Shown: positions 45,059-57,490 of the stretch, one piece after another
Layout of the letters: each line of letters begins with the position of its first letter
Numbering within the stretch: position 1 is the stretch's first letter
NCBI GenBank assembly: GCA_025716855.1
Contig: JAIXMQ010000044.1
Location: 186,001 to 250,000 of the forward strand
Direction of reading: 5' to 3'
Source: Pilaira anomala
Lineage: Eukaryota > Mucoromycota > Mucoromycetes > Mucorales > Mucoraceae
DNA: 64,000 nucleotides
Program-made: the position numbers and the translations under genes
The notes under the pieces: model-generated
Seen by the model: the letters and a program-made list of their open reading frames with translations, nothing else
What the model was told of the DNA's origin: nothing
Database searches by the model: none

Positions 45059-46359
45059 GGCTTATTTTAAATTTTTTTCTTTTCCGTTGTAGTTTTTCTT
45101 TGTTTCTATAGCGTTTCTATCCGGTCTCTATCTCTACTTTCTAATTAGTGGTATAGGAATAAAATTATACGATAGAAGCTATTGTTTCTTTTCTATTTTT
45201 TATAGTTTTTTTTTAAAAAAAAAAAAAAATTAGGTGATAGAAATTTTTTTTTTTAAAAAGTACAAATAGAGTTATATAAAATTGAATAAAGCGGAGGGGA
45301 GAAGTTGCACGTAGGACGACGATCAAATGGAATGTGAGTCAAGAAAGTGAAGGTTAAAAAAAAAATAGTCAAGAATCAAGTATTTTTTTACTATGTTTAA
45401 ATATATCTATATATAATTAGATATATCTATATTTATGTGTAATAAAAAAGTAAAAAAAAAAAAATAAAAAAAAAAGTAAACGGGAAAAGGGAAAACTATA
45501 TTAAATAAAGATGCGTACTTGATTATTTATACACATTACAATTATGGGGAAACGGAGTCACCGAAATAAAAAAACACCCCAGAAGACAGTAACAAGGAGC
45601 ATTTGAAATTTTCAAAAAAGCAAGCAGATAGGATAACTTATTTTGATCTCCTCTTATAAAAAAAAAATATTAACTGATCCTATATAATTTGAGTGGTGAT
45701 GGTGAACAATCAAACAGAAATAGTTAAATAAATAAATAAAAAGCTTAATTCAATCTTGTAATACGCATTCAGTAAATCACAGAACAAACAAAAAAAAATC
45801 AAAAAGAAAAAAGAATCCAAGATATCAAAATGGTTTCTTTGGTCCGTTAAAATTTAACATTTTCCCTTTCCTATGGTAACCTTTTCCTTTTCCACATTTT
45901 AAGGGCATTGTTCATGCGGCCTTTCTAATACTGTATGTGTGTAACAAAACAGCCGAAAAAATTTCTATTGGGAGACAAAATTCTGATCATTTTTCTTTTT
46001 GCAAAATGTACTCACTCTTTTTTTTTTTTTTCTGGATTAGTTGTACTAAATCATATTTCTATTATTTTTCACGTCCCTTAAATTAAGGGGGGAGGCTCAA
46101 CAATAGAGCAAAAAATTAAGGTACAGTTGCAGCTCTCGGTTTTAGATTAGTTACAACTCAGAGAAACACTTATACATTTAACCTTCTTAAACAATTGATT
46201 GTATCTAAGGAATAGCTATACAAAACACCTAATGCAAAGCAAATAGTGTTCCAATGTTATAGTATTAATGTTACATAACCTGTCTCGTTTGGTACTCATT
46301 TCGAATACTGATGATTATTATTATTGTCATGACCTAATGTTTCACTTATATTCTGTGTG

Positions 46360-46393
<34 letters not shown>

Positions 46394-49300
46394 AGACTCA
46401 TTAAATTAGATATATAAAAATCCCAATAGATCGGATATGATTGCCTATATTTCCAGAGGTTTATTTATCTTGTGTGCGCGTGAGTGTAGATCAAACATAA
46501 TAAACTACGTCAGTTTCCATCTAAAAAAAACAAAAAAGAAAAAAACCGATCCAATAATAGTATTTTTATCACAGAATTAAATATATATCCTTCGTTGGAA
46601 AAAAAAAATAATATTACTTGGGTCAAAAAAAAAAAAAAAGCCTTTCGTCATTTAACCAGTACACAGGTATTACGAGTCAAAAGCAGGAATAAGTGCTAAA
46701 TATGGTAACCATTGAAACTTATACTCAACAAGTTATATCTTTTTCTTTGTATGATGAAAATCAGGAATAAATGTCATTACAAAGAAAAAAAAAACTGTCG
46801 ATAATCCCACAGATAAAATCAATCAATGCAACTTTAGCTTAGTACCATTGCTCCTCTGTCAATTTCTTTTAAAAGTTCGCCGCGCGCTATAACTACTAAC
46901 CATTGACTGAAATGCTTTTAAGATACTCCCATATCTTATTTAGAAAAACATAGTTAAATTAATTTCGTTGAAGTAGGACGTCAAAACTTTAATAAACCTA
47001 ACGAATAAAACAAAAAATATCTTGCTAAATGTCGCCTCATTATAATTACAATAATTTATGACTGAAAACGAATACGTTAATATATGTTATATATATAAAT
47101 AAGATCACCCTAAACGATCCGGTTTATTTAATATAATTTACTTTACCAGTGCTGGTCATGATTCTGCCCTTTTTTTTTGGTTTTTAAAAAGAAGAAGGAG
47201 AAGGAATGATTATCTTTATGTGGGACATGAATCGTGACAAACATATGGTGAAAACGAATAAAAATGCATAGTAACTCAAAGCATCTTTGTACTTAATTTC
47301 TATTCCCTTTCCCTTTTTTTTTTTTTTTACTTTCAAGACTACACTTTTTTTCGAACATGTGTATATAAAATAAGAAAGATACAAATGTCTATTAATATAT
47401 ATATATATATATATATCTATATAGAGTGGACAGATCAAATGTTTTAAATTAATTTTCTTTATATTACATAGTTATCATACATCAAGTGTACTACCGGACT
47501 GACTCTCAGATACATAAAACAAAAGCACCGACCATAATAACCTGCCGTCGATGTTTAATACCTTCTATCTTTGTATTTTTTAAGAATGTTACAGGAATAT
47601 ATAGAACCATTAGATCCCTTTGTAGCAGTAAAAGCTATATTACGCTTAAATCAATTTTGAATTTCGATATTGAGCAAAGTAAAGTTATAAATAAATAAAT
47701 ACTGTTGTACAAATAAAGTAGGATTTTATTTTATTTTTAACGTTGGTGGCTAAATGGTATAATAGAAAGCCAAAAATATGTGTGGGAGATCAAGCGAGAG
47801 CATGATAAACTTATTTTTTTTTTAGTTTATTTTTATAAAATCTGGGTTCATCTAATCTCTAAATAGGAACAGGAGGAGGGTTTAGTGACTAGAATAATAA
47901 GTTTCTTACTTATATTATTATATTTACACTTATGAATATCAACGGGACAACCTTGTTTGCTTAATTTTGTTTATATATCTCACTTGTAAAGTCCTAGACA
48001 GTAACACATTTTCAAAACAATACTTGTGTAAATTACATTTATAAAAGGAAATAACGTGTTGGTTTTTTTTTTACAATAAAAAGCGTGGTAATTGCACCTA
48101 ATTATAACAACACATGTAACAAGCAAGAGCGGTGGGATCTGAATTAGTCGATGTAACCATAGCCAACCTTAAACCTGTTAAAATGAATAGTTTTTAAAGA
48201 TAATTATCGTTAGGATAGTAATGATTTTAGCATTTATTTTTTGTATGCAGTTTGACAAGTCAAAAAAAAAAGCAAAGAAAAAAAAAACAGGTAAAAGCAA
48301 GTATCCACCTTCACGTTAGTAATGATATTTTTAATCTCTCTCTCTCTCTCTCCAATCTTAGTTCCATTACGAACCTATCACGTGTAAGAAAAAAAAGAAA
48401 ATAAACAGGGTATCTAATATCTGATAACGTAGATTCAATTCCCCCAAAAGATGTACCTTTTTTAAACGATACATCGCTGTTTTTTTAAGAAGCAAAAAGA
48501 ATAAAGATCACCATAACTTTATCGTTTTATAGCTACTATATATATCAGCGCCTTTCCCTATACATAAAGTCATTTAAATGGTAGTACTAGAATCTTGTAA
48601 GGAATTACTAAAGCAAAGAATGTACGGAAGAAAGTAATCGCAAGGATTTCCTTTTTCTTTTTGAGAAAAAAAAAACTGGGTCCCCCCGAGACAGCTATAG
48701 TTTTTTTTTTTCTGTTTTTCAAAGAAAAAAAATATATACATATTATGTTATATCTTATGTAATTAAATCTGGGTAATACGCCGTTCTAGATATAAAATAT
48801 GGCTTTTTATTATTGAGTGGAACAATTAGATAATCAGAGATTAATGTTTCTATATTTTTTTTTGCTTCGTTTTTATTTTCCAAGTATTGAAATGTATAGT
48901 TACTAAGATTAAAATTTAAAATAAAAGCTCTAAGCATGGTTGAATAACTATGGCTCTATTTTTTGTTTTCGTTCTCCCATTCTCCCATTCTCTCTTTTAA
49001 ACACTTCCTTTTCAATACATGCTTTCTAGTAGTACATAGTGATAACAAACCCGGCGATTGGCCAAAGTATTGTATTACGGCATGGCTAACTAAAAAGTCA
49101 GCTAATGCATCTAACCGTTTCTTATATGAAACAAAAACATAACAAAACGGCTTGAGTTATCATAACTTAGTTTAGAATAGAGTAATTAGTAACTATTCAG
49201 TTACTTAGTTTTTTTTTTTTTTTTTTTTTTTAGAAAACATGCGAAAATAAAAAGTGAATAAAAAGAAAGATTTTTTTTTAAAAAAAAATTATTTCCTTTA

Positions 49301-52300
49301 TTTTTACATAAAATTTTTTTCTCGTATTTTTTCGAATAAAACATATATCGAAACGGCCATTCGTAATCGATTAGGTTGAATAATAGGACGAGTTTTGCTG
49401 GAAAACAAATAGACCTTAATTATTTTGAGACAAGACTTTATTTGCTTCACGATATATACAAAAAAAAAAAAAAAAAAAAAAAAAGAAAGTTGCTTACAAT
49501 ATCTCTTAATTTAAAATCTCGGCTAATTCAACAAATCACGAATGTAAATATTGGGCAATGGACTCATGTTGTATTGAAAAAAAGTGCTACCTAACTTATC
49601 AGAAAGTTTGTTAATAACGAATTTTATTTTTGTCATTTCCGAGCAAAAATAAAACTTAACAGGAACATGGATATTAGAACCAAGAAAATGGATCTTCACA
49701 GACTGATCGAAAAGAGAACGTGTTTTAATACAAAAAAAAACGAGGCTTTTATTACAAACATATTTCATTTCATATATATACGGTGAAAAAATAGATTTTT
49801 TTTAAAAAAAAAAAGTAAACAAAGAAAAAAAACACCAAACTTGTAACATATCCACGATTTTACTTCATCAAACTGCAAAGCAAGAAGTAATATCGGAATG
49901 AAAACCATGCATTAGAGCTCATGTAGCCCTTCCTCGTGCTGCTTTTTTCATGTTCATTTTTAAGCAATACAAATCAAACGAATAACTCTACATGAATGGT
50001 GGATTGGTGTCGGATCATTGGTATCTCGTAGGGCGGCCGTTAATTAAGTTTTTCTATATTGTTATTAAGAAATGAATAGTACGATGATAAGGAAACATAA
50101 AAACTTTACCAACTCATTCTAGACCGCCAAACTCGTATTTTCAAATATTCAAAATGTTCCTAATGCAATCATTCACCGCCAATAGGTTTATAGCTTTATT
50201 TTTAGCCCTCAACGTACGTACGGACTCCATTAAGTAAAGTTTAGATTATGCTTTTATTTCTGTTTTTTAAAAGCTTTATTTAATAAAGCCTGTAACTGAG
50301 TATGTATGATCGTTCTTCCGGATTTAAATGCGCTAAATATCTTAATATCTTATTTAAAAACCACATTGACTGATATATGTATAAAATCATTAGAGAAAAG
50401 AGAAAGGAGAAAGTTTGATTAAATGCATACACTTATACGCAAAATTAGTTATGTTTATAGACGTTTTATTTTTGTAAAATTATTTAGCGTAAGGATTATG
50501 ATGGTCAAATTTAGAAAATTTTCTAGGGTTAGAAAAATTCGAAACACACGTTTCTATTTGTTGCGAAGAGTAGAGAACAGTAAACACGTATTCGTTAACG
50601 TTATTTTGATCATATATTTTTCGGAAAAGAGGAACAAAAATCAGGCGGAAGAGAGAAAGAAAACAATAGAGTAAGCCATTTTTCTATTTACAAAATCCGC
50701 TAACCCCGTGTAGCTTTGCATTGTGTCACACTACAGAGAAAGAGAGGGGACTTCATCTACGCCACTCCGAAATCCCTTTCCATTATCTAAAATTGATCTC
50801 AAAAATTACATTCTGATCGAATTAAACCGGATCTTAATCAATATGATCAACTGTCAAACAAGTATTCTCTTTTTCTTCCAAATTTACGATTAAGACACAC
50901 AGGCGCATAGCTCCCTTATGGTATTTTTGCGCACTTGAAGAGAGAAGGATATGTCTAACATCATCTTTTTGCTTACATAGAGATCATGTAATTCTTGGTG
51001 TTACAAGAACCAAGTAAAAATACTAAGGCTTTTCGCCTCATTTTCAAGCCTAAAAAAGGAGTGCTTGCTAGAAATTTTTCCACACATTGGGGGTATCAGC
51101 TGATAAAAAAAGGGGTTTTTTTTTTGTAAATTACATTAGATTCAAGATGAGTTTTTATTTTTAATGAATACAGTTAATATTAATTACGACGTATCTATGT
51201 CATGTAACTTGTCTCTCACATATTGATGCTAATCTATTTACCTATTTTAGCTAGAAGCAAGGATATAGTATTTATTGGCTTCTTATAACTGTCGTGTTTG
51301 CCTTTTTGTCATTCTTTTTTTAAGAAATAATTTTTTCGCACTTTAATAGAACAGTAAACTTTCAAAATGGGTTAATCAACGCTTAGACTGCTCATTACTT
51401 TCTAACATACAATATATACCTAAATTAGATGAAAAAAAGAGTAGTTGACGGCTAGCAATAAATGTTTATGAATTCTGTAGATATACAAAGAAATAACATC
51501 CACCCAGAAATACCCGAATAATCATTAAAAATAGAAAAATATGAAGTAGTAAAGATCGAGCAAAAATTAGTTGCATCGTATCAAGAAAAACATTCAAGCC
51601 AAATATATATATATATTATACTTTTGTTCCTTGTTTTCAGACTTGACTAGGAATAGGATCATAAAAACTGATCGGGTTTGTGATTAAAAGTTACTACAGT
51701 TCCATTAATTTTTCGGGTCGAAACCGAAGGTTATAAAAATACTCGTACGTCAGAAATAAATGACACATATTGAACTTTAAATCAAAGAATCAAAACTCTA
51801 TTCTCAATTTTGCGCTATTATCCGATAGTCCGTAATAAACATCGATTCATTATTTTATTTCTTATTTCGGTCAACTGTTTTTACAAATTGCCATGTATTT
51901 TATGAACGGGCATTACCGAGAAGATAGTAAGATTAAGAGCAAACCTAACAAACATGAAGTCATCTGATTCAAAAGCCCTCTTTTTTTATTGTAACAGTTT
52001 TAAAAATGATACATTTATGCATTACGTTAATACCGAGGGAACCTTGCTGCAGCAGAAAAAGTTTGCTACCTTGGCTGAACAAGTTTTATTGTATATGGTC
52101 GGGAAGTGAAACGGGTTGCGTTATTAATACTTGATGTTTTCATGTGCTGTCATACAGTGGTGCGACAAGAAGGTCTTCAGTTTCAGTGTACGAAAAAAAC
52201 GTGGTCATAACGGTCATTGCTAACACATAAAGCATATGATATAAGTATTTCTTTATCCTTGCAAAGTCAATCAATCACCTTAAAAATGTACTTCTTGCAA

Positions 52301-52419
52301 ATATTCTAATAAAAAAAAAAAAAAAAAAAAACAAAAAAGCCCAAGCGCGGAAAAAGCTAAAACTAGGCAGTAAATATTTATAATTCCCATTTATTAGTTT
52401 CATTTCATGTGCATCCATG

Positions 52420-52457
<38 letters not shown>

Positions 52458-52558
52458 TCTAAATAATCATGTGTACTCGAATGGGAAAAAAAATACATCA
52501 TGTTAAAACTCTGAAGACCCACAGACATGGAATGTATTGCAAAAATACGCGTTTTTAT
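45059..52558. other. 7.5-kb stretch without a supported gene
   Basis: I looked on both strands and found only frames below about 85 codons with no recognisable motif, conserved start context or splice structure. The region is A+T-rich with T(n)A(n) palindromes (45206-45229, 49271-49288, 49796-49814), poly-A runs of up to about 30 (near 46360, 52424) and short (TA)n. No tRNA, rRNA or terminal repeats were found. Near 52030-52080 a short translation, NTEGTLLQQKKFATLAEQ, looks gene-like but lies between stops. Confidence 0.5.
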
Positions 52559-52864
52559 TTAACTGAAATAAGCCTTTTCAACCTTATAATCTTCAGTAAC
52601 AAAGACATTTAATCTGTCAGGTCTGTAATCTCTTGTTTGAGGGGTACCAGGTGCTAAGATACGATGGCCAGGAGGAAGGTCGCTAATTTTAAATATCTAA
52701 AAGAAAATGGACATAAGTATCGATTGCATGTACACTTATTGTTGATATCCATGAATTACCTCATGTTCATCCATAGTTGTTTCGGCATCATCTTTGACAA
52801 GAGTCTTGCCCATGAGTTTTTGTTCCCATAATTCGCTTTGAGCTTGAATATTGTTGTGGTTCAT
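52559..52864 (-). CDS. Peptidase inhibitor I78-type small protein
   Basis: Two exons (52864-52760, 52696-52559) encode 80 residues. The C-terminal half reads LPPGHRILAPGTPQTRDYRP then DRLNVFVTEDYKVEKAYF, the I78 pattern LPxxxRVIxPGxxxTxDYRPDRLNV. No signal peptide is present, so it is likely cytosolic. I78 proteins resemble the potato-inhibitor fold and some inhibit serine proteases; the target here is unknown. The N-terminal 35 residues (QSELWEQKLMGKTLVKDDAE) are helical and outside the inhibitor domain. The gene is too small and split to stand out as one open frame. Its start is 48 bp from that of the divergent helical protein. Confidence 0.85.
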
Positions 52865-52912
52865 CTTGAAGTGAAGAAAGAGAGAGAGAAAGGTGGATTT
52901 GAAATAGAATAC
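52865..52912. promoter_or_regulatory. 48-bp divergent start-to-start region
   Basis: Only 48 bp separate the two ATGs. The sequence is purine-rich on the plus strand (gaagaaagagagagagaaagg). Transcription starts must overlap or lie inside the neighbouring gene. Confidence 0.6.
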
Positions 52913-55900
52913 ATGACCTTATTCGAAAATCGAAAACAGTCACCGCTCTTGGTCCCGAGACCTACTTTGGATTTACTCTTTGTTTTATCAAAAGGTTTAA
53001 TGTTGAACGATCAAGTAAATGATGACGCTCTCATGCTGGAGAGAAATGGCTTAATACAAGCTAAGACAGAGAGCGAGTTAGAAACCGTTATCAAAGAATC
53101 GACGTCTGACTTACCTTTAGGAAAAGCTTTGAACTTACTTCTCAATATACACGCTCGCGTTTTTGATAAAGCCGTAACAACTGTGCGAGAATCTGCACCA
53201 GCTGAATTGGCTATACAGAGCATTGAATGTAAGAAGTACTTTTAAGATTTTGCCGGAAACTAATGTATTCATATAGCACCTACAATCCGTGCACTGATCT
53301 CTATTGAGAACTACTTGACTTCAACTGACAACTTTTCAAAGTCTTTCGACCATGTATACAGCTCTTTAGAGGATAAGGTAAATGCTATATCAAGTTTACG
53401 TTAAATCATTTGCTAAAAAAAAAGTGAGCTTCGATAGTTTATCAAACGCAGTAAAGTAAGCTCTAATAGCGAACCATCAATGCGGATCATCGGGTACTTT
53501 GTACTCTATTCGAAGAGCCGAAAGCTAGTTCAGCAATATATATCGCAACTGTTATACGATGCCGATAAAAGAAGTCAATTAGCTGCTGTAATGTTGCTAC
53601 AATTTTTATTCACAAGCTACATTTCAGCACAGGATATACACAGTGATATATCAGCTTTATTCATTCCCCCGCTTACAAATGTGTCCCAAAAATACGCGTA
53701 CAGTATTCTTCAAATTGCATTTATACAATCGCATTATTTATATTTTTCTTTTTTAGTGATACTCCTACGTTGTTAGCATGTTCTTCCTGCGATTTGGCGC
53801 TACAATTTTCTAGATATATTGCGCTTCATTTGAATAACACAGATAGTACGACTGCTCCAATTACAGAATTAGAAGATACTAGCAATCTTGAGTATTCACA
53901 AATTTCTGAAGCTTGGAAATACGCTGATACTCTCCTATATATAATGGAAAAAGTAAGCAAACTCTATTATTATTAATAAGCGTACTTACTTAGAAACATA
54001 GTGGTATAAATCAATGGGAGATCTTGAACTAGCATCTTTTAAAGAGCTGCATTCATTTTTAAGTTATGCTACAAAATCTATATCAGACACAAGTAAACTT
54101 TTTAGATATTACTGTTTAAGTTTACGCAATATTAATGTTCTTATTTAGGCCAACAATCAGAGCTAATTGCTGCTTGGGATTTGATTGTTACTTATTTAAC
54201 ACCCAAATCAATCGTATCAGAAAAACCTTTGAACATAAAAAAACAAAAAGCTCTTTTCAACAACCAAACCACATCACTCTTGTCTGCCATCAAAGTTACG
54301 CTCTTCATTATACTTCAAAAAGGACATTTAATTACATTATATGGATCTAATCGTACCTCTATCGTTTACTCAGATGATGAAGAAGAAGTTAAGCTTCTAT
54401 TTAAAAAAGAATATAAAATTATAGTTTGTATATATCAATTTATTATGCCTTCAATCAACTAACTGAGCTCTAATAGATTCAATCGTATCCCATTAAAGGG
54501 TTATCACATAATTTGATACCTTTGCTTGTCTCAAAATTACCTTATTTATGCACAACTGAAGATATCAATTCAAACGAACTTATCCAATCAATTATGGACA
54601 AAGTCGAATTTACAAAAGAAACAACTCAGTGGTTAGTGCCATTACTTATAAAGAGTCCCGAACAATCCGTTTGTAGCTTGCTATTCCATGTATTAGAACA
54701 AAATGAAAAATCACAATCCTCATATGACTTATTAGGTGAGCTTATGTCTCATAGCTCAGCCAATATCATGTAAGCTTCTACTTTTGTTTAGTAACTAATG
54801 TCTCTAATCTACTCAAACGTATTTTAGTGAAATATTAGAGGACAATCTTTTGTCTCTACTTAAATGCAGTAACCAAGCCTGTGAGCTGCTTATACAATGC
54901 ATGGAATATACACGTTAGTTTCATTAAAATTTTAAAAAAAGATTTTTAAACTAATTTTTCATACATAGATTTACCAACATTAATACGAAAATTGATGCCT
55001 ATGATATACGTCGAAAACCAACGAGAAAGAATGACTTATATAGCACTTATTTCAAAAGCACTTCTTCATTCTACATGGTCTAGCTATAGCATTTTAATTT
55101 ACATTGAGTTTGTCAGGTATATTAAGTTATAGTTTTTCTTTAAAAAAAAAAAAAAAAAACTAATTCGTATTACAGAGATCTGAAGTTACATGGAACGTTT
55201 GCAACACCTGTCAAACCTGATTTTAAGGTGTTACCAAAATTGACTCCCAACACTATTATGGAATACAAAACATTACGAATTTCAAAAAAGAAATATACAG
55301 AGGAAGGTAGTAACTAGCTAATTTACTATCTCTCTCATGAATCAAAACTAATTTTTAATTTAATAGAATTAAAGGAATTATGTCTTACTTTAATGGGTCC
55401 AGTTCAACTTTGGAGTACAAAGGTAAAATACCAGCTTACACTGAATAACGTTTTTATTTATTTATCTTTTTATATCAACAGGTTGATGATGATATACTTC
55501 GAATCGCGTTAAAACAATTAGTTTACAAAACAGATAGCTTACCAGGGGAATCAATCTGCATTAATTCCTGGAGACACTTAGCATTTGCTTTTATGCAGAG
55601 CCATCAGTTAATTTGGAGTGTCATTCAACCCTGTGTAGATATCATGAAGTCTTTTAAAACGTAAGTATGATTTTATTCAATATATGAGACTGACTAAAAA
55701 CTGTTGCTATAGAACTGAAGAATTAAATGAGCTCTCTTTATTGAAAAAAATAACGCCTATGCTTATCTTACAAGTAAGTCCCTTTGCTTATTTTTTTTCT
55801 ATAAAAGAAAAACCTAAAAATTTATCTCATTTGCACAGACTGTACCCAAAGAATCTTTTGATATAGTGGAACTGCCCAAGAGTTATGTAGATCTTTTCTC

Positions 55901-56160
55901 TGATAAATTCAAAATAATAGGCATTAACCCACAAGATATTAAGTTATGTAACACTCAAAATAGCTACACTTTGCTCTGTATCGAATTAGCAGATAGATTA
56001 CTTCAAAGGTAAATATTTACATGTAGTGCACGTAATATAAAAACAATGATTAACATGAAATCGTACACATAGTTCTTTTGATGATAATAATGATGGAAGT
56101 GGCGTAAAGAGCCCGGTTGAATTTTACATAGCATTGTTATCGAAAATATTCTGTAAATAA
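52913..56160 (+). CDS. Unidentified large helical (HEAT-like) protein
   Basis: A 15-exon model joins in frame to 816 residues: 52913-53228, 53277-53377, 53438-53697, 53757-53952, 54002-54092, 54149-54423, 54477-54769, 54828-54913, 54969-55116, 55176-55306, 55367-55422, 55482-55660, 55713-55773, 55839-56008, 56073-56160. I do not recognise the family. The sequence is almost wholly amphipathic helix with regular Leu/Ile spacing (TLDLLFVLSKGLMLNDQ, AVMLLQFLFTSYISAQD, WLVPLLIKSPEQSVCSLL), as in HEAT or ARM solenoids. There is no signal peptide, catalytic motif or Cys cluster. Introns are short throughout. The exon-6 donor is uncertain (gtttgt chosen; gttaag 36 bp earlier also keeps the frame). 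It may be a divergent scaffold subunit. Confidence 0.75.
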
Positions 56161-56234
56161 AATCTATTACATTTCCATAATAAAGGGCATGATATTTTAT
56201 CGTTTCCATTGTTTTTTTTATTATATATCATTAA

Positions 56235-56943
56235 TTACACAGTGATTTCACCTTCAACAGCTCTGGGCTCTAATCCCAAACCATCCAAACATTTATAGTA
56301 TCTTTCGGCACTCTTTGATTTAAGATACTTTAAAAGCTTTGCACGTTGATGAACCATGTTACGTAATTGCTTATAGTTGTGCTTATCTTTACGATGTTGA
56401 TTCAAGTGAGAGTTGAGATTATGTATACGGACAGTCAAAATAGCAGCTAGAATAATAATAAAAACAGATGAATTAAAATTTTCTTTTTGTAGAATAAAAG
56501 TGATAACTACCTTGCACTTCGGGACTTCCAGTATCACCTTCCTTCAACTTGAACCAATCAATAGCTTGATGGACGTTCCAAATTTGAACTGCTTTAGCAT
56601 TTGCATTTTGAAGGCCAACAATTTTTTGCAGTGTCTCTACTTTAGTCTTTTCAATCTTTAATGCTTCATCAAGACCGTCGATAGCTGCCATATGGTTTGA
56701 TTCGACTGATGTTTTAGGTGTCTCTTCGAATAAGAATTTTTGATCTTCCTCAGTTAAGAAATGTTGATAACCTGTTTGATTTTCAACTTGTTGATAGGCA
56801 GTAGCGGGTGTGTGAAGTGCGTTAAAAAATGGTGCAGGTCGAGATACAATGAAAGAAGGTTTAGTACGTTCGAATTCGGCCAACTTGGCTGCACGCTTGG
56901 CGAGATTCTCTTTCTTAATTTGCTTAGGATGCTTCTTAGCCAT
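56235..56943 (-). CDS. Mitochondrial ribosomal protein uS15m
   Basis: Two exons (56943-56511, 56446-56235) encode 214 residues. The C-terminal 90 residues are a clear S15 domain: GDTGSPEVQAAILTVRIHNL, then HLNQHRKDKHNYKQLRNMV and RAKLLKYLKSKSAERYYKCL. Bacterial S15 binds the central domain of 16S rRNA; the long N-terminal extension of about 120 residues (basic MAKKHPKQIKKENLAKRAAK, then a linker) is typical of fungal mitochondrial S15 (Mrps28). The intron falls exactly within the PEVQ-A boundary of the S15 motif. It is convergent with the helical protein gene, 74 bp apart, and divergent from PPX1. Confidence 0.92.
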
Positions 56944-57490
56944 GGTCACTACAGACCCATGGAACTCTCTTTTTAAAATACTAGGGGTACAAGTACCTAT
57001 TTATCTGTTTAGTTACTTCTTTTAATTCCTATCAAAGCTTTTCTCTATTAATTTTACCAATACGACTAGTTTGTTGGGCGAATCGACTCAACATTCTTCT
57101 AAATCTATTTAAGTTCAATGAGAGAAAACAGCTTCCTCCTCACAAGACTCCCTGTCAAGAAGTCTGAAAAAAATAATTCTTTTTTTTTTTGTGACTGTTT
57201 GAAGGTATCCAGGAGTAATACACATCAAATCTGTTGCTAGCTGATGAATAGAACAAGTGCCCGAAATGACATAAAAAGGAGGAAGAATAACTTAGTCAAA
57301 TATGTATACTTAATTTCCTATTTTACCACTCTTTTCATGCAACCAAAATAATGCTTTCATTTATCATTTCCTTCGTTTATATAATATGCATGGTATTTAT
57401 TGATTTCCCCCTCCCCTCTCAAATGTCATTAAATCGAATTTGAACTCCTCTATTTTAAACTAGTTCTTTCTTTCCGTTAGTTGTGATAAT
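56944..57490. promoter_or_regulatory. Divergent promoter region, uS15m / PPX1
   Basis: The 547 bp between divergent starts contain a T run near 57180 and a pyrimidine-rich stretch near 57405-57475 before the PPX1 start. No specific element is recognised. Confidence 0.4.

Noticed and set aside
50030..50048. gcggccgttaattaag, reminiscent of a NotI-PacI cloning linker.
   Set aside because: The NotI site is incomplete and no vector sequence surrounds it; likely coincidence in A+T-rich DNA.
52030..52140. Gene-like translation (GTLLQQKKFATLAEQVLLYM) in the large gene-free block.
   Set aside because: Only about 30 codons between stops, with no start, splice partners or family match.
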